Shown one piece after another: positions 40,126 to 46,815 of a DNA stretch of 64,000 bases (position 1 is its first letter; each line of letters begins with the position of its first letter). A program made the position numbers and the translations under genes. Location of the stretch: the NCBI GenBank assembly GCA_012517355.1, contig JAAYVD010000086.1, positions 1 through 64,000 of the forward strand. Direction: 5' to 3'. The DNA is from Candidatus Rifleibacteriota bacterium. Its GTDB lineage: Bacteria > Muiribacteriota > Ozemobacteria > Ozemobacterales > Ozemobacteraceae. The notes beneath the pieces were generated by a model. It was not told the DNA's origin. It made no database searches and saw nothing but the letters and a program-made list of their open reading frames with translations.

Positions 40126-42397
40126 GCGGCACCTCGCCGTTCACCACCTCGGGCACCAGGATGCCCAGCCGTTCGACCGGCAACCGGCCGGCCGACAGCA
40201 GGTCGAGATCACGCTTCCAGGGCTGTGCCGCACCGTCGGCGCCACCGGCTTCCACGATCTCCACGCCGGCGGCTTCGGGGCGGTCAGCCAGCAGGGCTTC
40301 GACCTCGGCCCGCAACGAGGCGGGAACCGCCAGCCGGCGGTAGGCCAGGAGCCGGTCGAGGGGCGGCAGGCCGAGCGCGCCCACCGGCCATTCGTCGGCA
40401 TCGGGAACGGTCTCGTACCAGCGGGGCCGCTGCAGCAGGCGCAGGGTCGCCGACCGCCGGCTGCCCTTCAGCAGTTCGCCGTCGGGGGGGAAGAACGACT
40501 CGTTCCCGGCGGCATCGGCCAGCCGGAACCGGTAGAAGACGGCCTGCGGATCGTTGGGCAGCCACCCGGTGAAGAACCCGCCACCCAGCGTGAGCGGCAC
40601 CAGGTATTTGGTTCCCATCGTCTGGCCGGCCTTGCGGTAGTCGAGCCAGACGCGGACCCGCTGCGGGGAGCGGTCGCGCAGCACGGCCAGGGGCAGGCGC
40701 ACCGGCACCAGGCCGTCACCCCAGCCCCCCATCGGGGGCTGGAAGCCCTCCGCGACGGGCATCAGAGCGGCATTCGCGACCGGGGGGGCACCCGGCGGCA
40801 GGGTGGGCCCGGCGGGCGTGAAAGGCGGGACCGGAGCCGGGGGGCCACCGGGGCCGGTCGACGCACCCGCAGGAGCAGGGACCGCTCCTGGAGGGGCGGA
40901 AAGAGCGACCGGAGGAGGGAGGACAGCCAGCCCCGGGAGCGGCACCGTGGTTTCGGCCTGCCGGAAGACCACGGCGGGGGGCGGGGCAAGAACCACCGGA
41001 CCCGTTTCCGCCTTGGCGGTGGTTCCCGACCGGCCGATCGAGATGCCGCCGGGCACGATGTAGGGGGCCTCCTGATCGATGACGACCGTGATCGGGGGGG
41101 AATAGGGGCTCTTGTTGCCGGTGCTGTCGGTGCCGTTCCAGGTGGTGTCGGCGGCCATGGCATAGAGCTGGTTCTGGCCGGTCGAGGGCATCTCGACGTC
41201 GGTGAAGGTGAAGGTGCCGTCGGCGTTGGCGTTGGTCGTGGCGAGCTGGGTCGACCCGCTGAACAGCGTCACCTTCAGCGGGCGGCTGTCGTGGGGGGGG
41301 TCGGTGACGGCGGTTCCCCGGATGGTCACCTTCTTGTTGTTGGAGGGCTTCTTCACCGGTTCGAGAACCGGCTCGTGCGGGGCGGTGCGGTCGGCGACGA
41401 CCGTGAACTCGGCACTGGCCGCGGAGACGTTGCCGAGCGGATCGATGCGGCGGGCGGTGTAGGAATGGGAGCCTTCGGTCAGTCCGGAGACGGTGACCGA
41501 CCAGGAGTCGGCCCCACCCGCGACGGGCACGGTTCCCACCACCGCGCCCCCTTCGAGCACCTCGACCTTCTGGGCGGATGATTCAGCGCTCACCGTGCCG
41601 CTCAGGGTGACGCTCTCGGTACGGATCGGCGATTGGGGGGAACAGGACAGGATGACCGGGGAACCGTCAGCCCCGGCGTCGACCTGGAAGGCGGTCTGGG
41701 CGGTCGACTGGTTGCGGGTGGCCGCCGGGTCGGTGTCGTCGAACCCGGTGACCCGCACGGTATAGACCCCGGCCGCGGTGCCGGCGGGGACGGTGATCCG
41801 GTACCGGTTGCTGGTATAGGGGGCCGACTCGGGGCTGACCGGGGTCGGGGCGCCCCAGGTTCCCGGGGCGATGGTGAACTGGGGCGGGCCGGCCAGGGCC
41901 TCGTTCGAGGTGAAGGAGAGCACGACCTCGTTGAACCCGTTCTGGGGCGAGACGATGGCCCCGGAATCGACGGTCAGGGTGAGGGTGGGCGCCTGCCGGT
42001 CGATCAGGAGGTTGCCGGCCGCCCCGGCGTCGGGGGAGGGGGTGGCCCCGGGGATGGCGGTCTCGATGACGGACGCCGAAAAGGCGACCGAATCGCCGGC
42101 CAGGCCGGCCACGGTGGTGGTGAACTGGGCCGATCCGGCGGTGGTGTTGGCGGTACCGATGGGGATGGTGTTGGCCTTGAAAGTGGCCGCGAACGGCGGG
42201 GTGTCGCCGGTCCAATTGGCGCTCAGGGTCACCACCTGGCCGGCATTGTAATGCCTGGTCAGGTCGGCGGGGGTCTGGACGGCACAGGTGAGGTTGGAAA
42301 TGCCCGCCCAGGCGGGAAACAGGCCGGCAACCAGCGACAGATGGGTGGCCAGCAGGACCAGCAGGGCCTTCCGGCAGGCAGGCAGGCGCGTGGTCAT
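40025..42397 (-). CDS. Exported protein with Ig-like/FN3-type domains
   Basis: 790 residues. Signal peptide residues 1-31 (ALLVLLATHLSLVAGLFPAWA), start ATG 42397 after GGGAGG. Four or five Ig-like beta domains follow: LTCAVQTPADLTRHYNAGQV; APTLTLTVDSGAIVSP; GSPVILSCSPQSPIRTESVTL; VAGGADSWSVTVSGLTEGSHSY (FN3-style); RPLKVTLFSGSTQLATTNAN. A Pro/Ala linker precedes a C-terminal region with VRVWLDYRKAGQTMGTKYLVPL, probably another beta domain, and a helical acidic end. Surface or periplasmic structural/adhesive role is likely; no enzyme motif seen. It converges on and overlaps the thiamine pyrophosphokinase gene by about 100 bases. Confidence 0.82.
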   Translation of the reverse strand: MTTRLPACRKALLVLLATHLSLVAGLFPAWAGISNLTCAVQTPADLTRHYNAGQVVTLSANWTGDTPPFAATFKANTIPIGTANTTAGSAQFTTTVAGLAGDSVAFSASVIETAIPGATPSPDAGAAGNLLIDRQAPTLTLTVDSGAIVSPQNGFNEVVLSFTSNEALAGPPQFTIAPGTWGAPTPVSPESAPYTSNRYRITVPAGTAAGVYTVRVTGFDDTDPAATRNQSTAQTAFQVDAGADGSPVILSCSPQSPIRTESVTLSGTVSAESSAQKVEVLEGGAVVGTVPVAGGADSWSVTVSGLTEGSHSYTARRIDPLGNVSAASAEFTVVADRTAPHEPVLEPVKKPSNNKKVTIRGTAVTDPPHDSRPLKVTLFSGSTQLATTNANADGTFTFTDVEMPSTGQNQLYAMAADTTWNGTDSTGNKSPYSPPITVVIDQEAPYIVPGGISIGRSGTTAKAETGPVVLAPPPAVVFRQAETTVPLPGLAVLPPPVALSAPPGAVPAPAGASTGPGGPPAPVPPFTPAGPTLPPGAPPVANAALMPVAEGFQPPMGGWGDGLVPVRLPLAVLRDRSPQRVRVWLDYRKAGQTMGTKYLVPLTLGGGFFTGWLPNDPQAVFYRFRLADAAGNESFFPPDGELLKGSRRSATLRLLQRPRWYETVPDADEWPVGALGLPPLDRLLAYRRLAVPASLRAEVEALLADRPEAAGVEIVEAGGADGAAQPWKRDLDLLSAGRLPVERLGILVPEVVNGEVPLSLLPDPDRLPDDPAWEALREAIRFRRLHEPSP

Positions 42398-42745
42398 GGG
42401 TTTCCTCCCTTCCGGGGCCCGGGAATGCGGCGGTCCGGGGAGGGTTTGCGTGGCATGGCAGGAGGCCGCCCCCTGGGCGGGACGACCGGTTGCCCTGGGC
42501 GGGGGTGGGGAGACAGGATCTTTCTCCCCAGGAGGGTGTTTTGACGGTTGGCGATTCCCTTCATGGCCTTCCTCTATAATTATACTTTCGCGGAAAGGGG
42601 AGGGGCGGCGGTACCGCGTGCGGGGAAAAGTTCCGAACTTTTTGTCTGAAAGACCTTCCGGACCCGCCGGGTGATCCGTAGAATGGAAATATCCCTTCAT
42701 TTTCGCAGGGCAGATAAGTCTACAAGGAGACAAGGAGTGCCACTC
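42398..42745. other. Divergent intergenic region
   Basis: Between the minus-strand Ig-like gene and the first clostripain-like gene. A TATAAT (42575-42580) and TATACT (42581-42586) sit side by side, but neither has a good -35 at the right distance. A ribosome site AAGGAG lies at 42732-42737. Confidence 0.45.
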
Positions 42746-44104
42746 ATGAAGCGAGTATCGAGTATCATCGCCATCCTCCTGGCCTTGGCCACCGTCACCC
42801 CCCTGTATGCCGAAGACGCCACCGTCGCGGCCTCCCCCAAGGAATGGACCCTCGCCGTCTTTCTGAACGGCGACAACAACCTCGACCCCTTCGGCGTCGA
42901 AGACATGGAAGAGATGGCGAAGGTCGGATCCAACGACTGGCTCAACATCGTGGTCCTGATCGACCGCGAAAACGGGCCCGCCACCCTCAACTACATTGAG
43001 AAGGGCAACATCAAGAAGGTCAAGGACATGGGCGAGCTCGACATGGGCGACTACAAGCAGCTCGTCTCCTTCGCCAAGCTGATCCAGGCCCAGTATCCCG
43101 CCAAGCGCTACGTTCTCGACATCTGGAACCACGGCTCGGGCTGGAAGAACGCCGACAAGAAGGTGTTCCGCGGCGTCAGCTACGACGACCAGAGCGGCAA
43201 CCACATCACCACCAACCAGCTGACCACCGCCCTGAAGGAGATCAAGGGCGTGTGGGGCCACAACGTCGACATCCTGAACTTCGACGCCTGCCTCATGCAG
43301 ATGGCCGAAGTCCTCTACGCCTGCCGCGGCACCGTCGACTACGTGATCGCCTCCGAAGAGACCGAACCCGGCAAAGGCGCTCCCTACGACGACATCCTCA
43401 AGACCCTGACCCAGAGTTCTACCGCCGAAGCCTTCGCCAAGTCCTGGGTCAAGGCGTTCGTCGCCTCCTACCAGAACGGCAGCCAGGGCAGCGAGGACTG
43501 CACCCAGTCGGCCGTCAAGGTCGCCGAGATGGAGAAGGTCTACGACGCCATCAACGGCTTCGCCAAGGCGGCCATGGGCGGCAAGTTCACCCCACAGTTC
43601 AAGCAGGCCCTGATCAAGGTCCAGAAGTTCGCCTACCCCGAGAACGTCGATCTCGTCCACCTGGCCACCCTGCTGAAGACCGCCATCTCCGAGACCGGCA
43701 TGCAGACCGCCTGTGACAAGATCATCAGCACCGCCAAGACCGCCGTCATCGCCAACGCCAACGCCGGCTACTCGATGAAGAACGCCAAGGGCATCGCCAT
43801 CTACCTGCCGGCCGACTTCTACCTCGAGAGCGGGTACACCAACCTCGAGTTCGCCAAGGCCACCATGTGGGACGAAATGGTCGTCGACCTGGGCAAGAAG
43901 GCCACCGCCGCCACCGTGATCGGGTCGGTCGAGAGCGGCGACCTCTCCGAGCTCCGGAAGTTCGTGGCCAACGCCGCCACCTACGACCCCGAGGTCACGA
44001 AGTTCGTCATCCAGGAGCTGAACTACCGGCTCCACACCGAGGGTGGCCTGCCCGCCTCGGTCGTTGCCGAAGTCACCGCTCTGATGGGCCAGCTCGCCCG
44101 CTGA
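42746..44104 (+). CDS. Clostripain-family (C11) cysteine peptidase, paralogue 1
   Basis: 452 residues. Signal peptide residues 1-22 (MKRVSSIIAILLALATVTPLYA). Core matches peptidase family C11: KEWTLAVFLNGDNNLD near residue 32, catalytic His in DIWNHGSGW near residue 128, and catalytic Cys in NFDACLMQMAE near 181. C11 enzymes (clostripain, PmC11) cut after Arg/Lys after internal self-cleavage. The SGNHITTNQL and ASEETEPGKGAPYDDIL motifs are shared with the next gene. It should be exported. Ribosome site AAGGAG is eight bases before ATG 42746; an earlier frame start is upstream of any ribosome site. A perfect 13-bp terminator follows. Confidence 0.92.
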   Translation: MKRVSSIIAILLALATVTPLYAEDATVAASPKEWTLAVFLNGDNNLDPFGVEDMEEMAKVGSNDWLNIVVLIDRENGPATLNYIEKGNIKKVKDMGELDMGDYKQLVSFAKLIQAQYPAKRYVLDIWNHGSGWKNADKKVFRGVSYDDQSGNHITTNQLTTALKEIKGVWGHNVDILNFDACLMQMAEVLYACRGTVDYVIASEETEPGKGAPYDDILKTLTQSSTAEAFAKSWVKAFVASYQNGSQGSEDCTQSAVKVAEMEKVYDAINGFAKAAMGGKFTPQFKQALIKVQKFAYPENVDLVHLATLLKTAISETGMQTACDKIISTAKTAVIANANAGYSMKNAKGIAIYLPADFYLESGYTNLEFAKATMWDEMVVDLGKKATAATVIGSVESGDLSELRKFVANAATYDPEVTKFVIQELNYRLHTEGGLPASVVAEVTALMGQLAR

Positions 44105-44118
44105 TGGAGAACCACGGG

Positions 44119-44156
44119 ATTCCTGGCAGCCTCCGGGCTGCCAGGAATTTCCCTTT
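44119..44156 (+). terminator. Intrinsic terminator between clostripain genes
   Basis: ATTCCTGGCAGCC (44119-44131) and GGCTGCCAGGAAT (44136-44148) with TCCG tetraloop, then TTCCCTTT. Confidence 0.88.
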
Positions 44157-44172
44157 CGCCTGAACCCCCCGG

Positions 44173-44201
44173 TTGACAGGGCCGACGCCCCCCCCTATAA
44201 T
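44173..44201 (+). promoter_or_regulatory. Consensus sigma70 promoter of clostripain paralogue 2
   Basis: TTGACA (44173-44178), 17-base spacer, TATAAT (44196-44201): perfect match to the consensus. Predicted leader about 57 bases. Confidence 0.9.
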
Positions 44202-44264
44202 GGGTTCCAACTGGTACGCACCAGTATGTTCATTGAGCCATATAAGACCAGTAAGGAGTATAAG

Positions 44265-45611
44265 ATGAAACGCGTATTGAGTATCCTCGTCCTGGCTCTC
44301 ATGGTCGCATGTTCCGTGACCCCCCTCGCCGCCGCCGACAAGAAGGACTGGACCTTCATGGTCTTCCTGAATGCCGACAACAACCTCGACTCGTTCGGCG
44401 TCGGTGACATGGATGAAATGGCCAAGGTCGGCAGCTCCGAGTTCGCCAACATCATCGTCCTCATCGACCGCGAGAAGGGTCCCGCCACCCTCAACTACGT
44501 CGAGAAGGGAAAGATCACCCTCCTCAAGGAAATGGGCGAGATCGACATGGGTGACTACGGCACCCTCGTCTCCTTCGTGAAAGACACCGCCGCCGCCTAT
44601 CCCGCCAAGCACTACGCCCTCGTCGCCTGGAACCACGGCTCCGGATGGAAGGACAACAACGGCGCCATGATCAAGGGCATCTCCTACGACGACGAGAGCG
44701 GCAACCACATCACCACCAACCAGCTCACCATCGCCTGCTCCCAGATCAAGGAAGCCATCGGCCAGAACCTCGACATCTTCGCTTTCGACGCCTGCCTCAT
44801 GCAGATGGCCGAAGTCATCTACGCCATGCCCGGCGTCGATTACGTCGTGGCCTCCGAAGAGACCGAACCCGGCGAGGGCTGGCCCTATGACGACATCCTG
44901 AACACCCTCAAGGCCGGCACCACCCCCGCCGCCTTCGCCAAGAACATGGTCGAGAAATACGCCGCCTCCTACAACGGCGGCTCCCAGGGCAGCTCCTCGG
45001 CCACCCAGTCGGCCGTCGAGATGGCCAAGCTCGGCGCGTTCAAAGACGCCATCGACGGGTTCGCCAAGGCCGCCATGGCCGGCAACTACGGCACCCAGTT
45101 CAAGGATGCCCTCAACAAGGTGCAGAAGTTCTACTACCGCACCAACATCGACCTTCCCCACTTCGTCGAACTGCTGAAGATCACCATCACCGACGCCGGC
45201 TTCCAGACCGCCTGCGACAAGCTCCTCGCCGCCAGCAAGGACCTGATCATCGCCAACGGCCTCAGCGGCTACAACACCAAGAACGCCAAGGGCATGGCCA
45301 TCTACTTCCCGGCCACCAGCTACAGCTTCTCCGCCCCCTACTACGACCTGGCCTTCGCCAAAGACACCCTGTGGGACGAAATGGTCCAGGACTTCTACAA
45401 GAAGACCACCGCCCAGACCGTCGTCTCCGACCTCGAAGAGGGTGACCTCAGCTCCCTCATCTCCTACGTCGGCACCGCCAACGCGAACAACCGCGAGGTC
45501 AGCGCCCACCTGATCGGCAAGCTGAACTTCGCCGCCTTCGCCGAGGGCGGGCTCGATCCGGCCACCGCCCAGACCGTGCAGAACCTGGTCAAGGAACTCA
45601 AGGCCAAGTAA
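44265..45611 (+). CDS. Clostripain-family (C11) cysteine peptidase, paralogue 2
   Basis: 448 residues, signal peptide MKRVLSILVLALMVACSVTPLAA. Closely related to the gene before it: WTFMVFLNADNNLDSFGVGDMDEMAK, AWNHGSGW (His near 123), AFDACLMQMAE (Cys near 176), SGNHITTNQL and ASEETEPGEGWPYDDIL all repeat. ATG 44265 has AAGGAG seven bases upstream. It has its own consensus promoter and its own terminator, and a terminator separates it from paralogue 1, so the pair is a tandem duplication with independent control. The promoter suggests strong expression. A CSV sequence in the leader (ACSVTP) is a weak lipobox-like feature, probably chance. Confidence 0.92.
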   Translation: MKRVLSILVLALMVACSVTPLAAADKKDWTFMVFLNADNNLDSFGVGDMDEMAKVGSSEFANIIVLIDREKGPATLNYVEKGKITLLKEMGEIDMGDYGTLVSFVKDTAAAYPAKHYALVAWNHGSGWKDNNGAMIKGISYDDESGNHITTNQLTIACSQIKEAIGQNLDIFAFDACLMQMAEVIYAMPGVDYVVASEETEPGEGWPYDDILNTLKAGTTPAAFAKNMVEKYAASYNGGSQGSSSATQSAVEMAKLGAFKDAIDGFAKAAMAGNYGTQFKDALNKVQKFYYRTNIDLPHFVELLKITITDAGFQTACDKLLAASKDLIIANGLSGYNTKNAKGMAIYFPATSYSFSAPYYDLAFAKDTLWDEMVQDFYKKTTAQTVVSDLEEGDLSSLISYVGTANANNREVSAHLIGKLNFAAFAEGGLDPATAQTVQNLVKELKAK

Positions 45612-45635
45612 GCCTCTCTCACCCGGTCCTTTCCG

Positions 45636-45668
45636 AAAGCCACGGGGCAACCGCCCCGTGGCTTTTTG
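45636..45668 (+). terminator. Intrinsic terminator after clostripain paralogue 2
   Basis: AAAGCCACGGGGC (45636-45648) and GCCCCGTGGCTTT (45653-45665), AACC loop, five T in all. Confidence 0.92.
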
Positions 45669-45751
45669 GTTGTGGGCGTGCCCCAACCGTGCTGCCCTGG
45701 GTCTCTGGCGTGACCGCAGGGTGAGCGCAACCCTGGAAAACGCTGTCAGAG

Positions 45752-45846
45752 CGGGAGGAGTTCCGCTCCTCCCGACCACCTCGCCAGGGGCCACAGGCCC
45801 CTGGACCCCTTTCTTCTGCCTGCCGAACGTGCAGCGTCCGGCAGGC
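45752..45846 (+). repeat. Hairpin cluster
   Basis: CGGGAGGAG/CTCCTCCCG, CCAGGGGCC/GGCCCCTGG and GCCTGCCG/CGGCAGGC in succession. In reverse complement it shares AGAAAGGG.TCCAGGG.CC with 33604-33633. Confidence 0.65.
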
Positions 45847-45944
45847 GGTCCCCTCCTGCTTCTCCACGCGAGCCTCGTCCGGTTCCAAGCCGGCTCCACC
45901 TGTGCCCATCTGGGTTTCCTCACAGGAACATCGCCCGCAGACAA

Positions 45945-45975
45945 GCGCCCCGCCGGTCGGTGACTGGCGGGGCGC
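45945..45975 (-). terminator. Hairpin after the 99-residue coiled-coil gene
   Basis: Perfect 10-bp stem GCGCCCCGCC/GGCGGGGCGC, 11-base loop. On the minus strand it lies 57 bases beyond the stop. No T run, so termination is uncertain. Confidence 0.4.
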
Positions 45976-46031
45976 GGGTCGATCGCGGGGAAATCAGGCG
46001 GGCTCTTCCATGCTCGAAAACCGGACCGGAC

Positions 46032-46331
46032 TTACTGTTGTTGCTTGGCCTGGTCGAGCTGATCCTGCAGGTCGGTCAGGTGGAGGCGCATCTCCTTGAT
46101 CTGGGACATGAGTTCCTGCGCCCGCTCCTGATCGGCGGCAGTGCCTTCCTCGTTGAGGCGGCGAAGCTCGCTCTGGGCCTCCTTCAGGGACTTCTGAAGG
46201 GCCTTGATCTCCTGATCGAGATCGAAGATTTCCTGCTTGCTGACGGCCTGGGCGGCCACGGTGCAAGCGAAAACCATGATGAACGCGAAAACGGTGACAG
46301 CAGCGACGGGGCGAATGCCACGTTTGGACAT
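46032..46331 (-). CDS. Small exported coiled-coil protein
   Basis: 99 residues. Signal peptide residues 1-29 (AAVTVFAFIMVFACTVAAQA). The remaining 70 residues form one continuous heptad helix (LDQEIKALQKSLKEAQSELRRL ... QIKEMRLHLTDLQDQLDQAKQQQ), so the mature protein is probably a periplasmic coiled coil (compare Lpp or OmpH-like spacers). GGGAGGA lies seven bases before ATG 46331. Strong promoter and a long 5' leader (46332-46450) with an AAGTATTG/CAATACTT inverted repeat are seen. Function unknown. Confidence 0.8.
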   Translation of the reverse strand: MSKRGIRPVAAVTVFAFIMVFACTVAAQAVSKQEIFDLDQEIKALQKSLKEAQSELRRLNEEGTAADQERAQELMSQIKEMRLHLTDLQDQLDQAKQQQ

Positions 46332-46456
46332 TGTGTTGTTCCTCCCGGTGAAAGTATTGGCGATCTACTCGATACTCAATACTTCTCGCAGGAGGTGAAG
46401 AGCTCACCAGTTGTCAAAGAGCCAACAGCCTTCTTTCACCCGAGATGACTTCTACA

Positions 46457-46485
46457 ACTCTAGCATGCTGGTACAGACCTGTCAA
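46457..46485 (-). promoter_or_regulatory. Promoter of the small coiled-coil protein gene
   Basis: On the minus strand TTGACA (46480-46485), 17-base spacer, TAGAGT (46457-46462). Leader of about 120 bases includes the 8-base inverted repeat AAGTATTG/CAATACTT, about 35 bases apart, before the ribosome site. Confidence 0.75.
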
Positions 46486-46707
46486 GAATGTCACCGGGAA
46501 CTCCGGCCATCCTCAATTTCGCTTCCCGGGCAGATTTTCAGGGCACGTCGGCCGCACCGTTGAGGGGATCGAATGATGGGATCGAAGCCTTCCCATCCTG
46601 GCCATCGATTCCGCGCAGGACCCCGGCGAGAGAATGGGGGCCGCCCCCCATGTGTGGAAACCAGGATTTTGCGGGCCGGTCACCTTCCCGTTGGGTCCCT
46701 TGCCCCG

Positions 46708-46774
46708 CGCACCATGGGGTTTTCTTGCCTCCATCGGTGACGGCAAAGGGGACCTTCAGATAGCTTGTCGGTCG
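46708..46774 (+). repeat. Degenerate palindromic repeat, plus orientation
   Basis: CCGCGCACCATGGGGTTTTC, then CATCGGTGACGGCAAAGGGG and AGCTTGTCGGTCGG. The 3' half matches the family well. The -35 box of the next gene (TTGAAT, 46780) begins just after it. Confidence 0.55.
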
Positions 46775-46779
46775 GATCC

Positions 46780-46808
46780 TTGAATGGAAGCGTGCTCACC
46801 TCTATAAT
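46780..46808 (+). promoter_or_regulatory. Promoter for leaderless PP2C receptor mRNA
   Basis: TTGAAT (46780-46785), 17-base spacer, TATAAT (46803-46808), seven bases to ATG 46816. No ribosome site. Confidence 0.68.
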
Positions 46809-46815
46809 CTTCTGT

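Noticed and set aside
40025-44035. A 1336-codon minus-strand frame running through the clostripain gene
   Set aside because: Its real gene begins at ATG 42397 with a ribosome site and signal peptide; the upstream part is antisense to the clostripain paralogue.
44073-45944. 623-codon minus-strand frame
   Set aside because: Antisense shadow of clostripain paralogue 2, with no ribosome site or recognisable motif.
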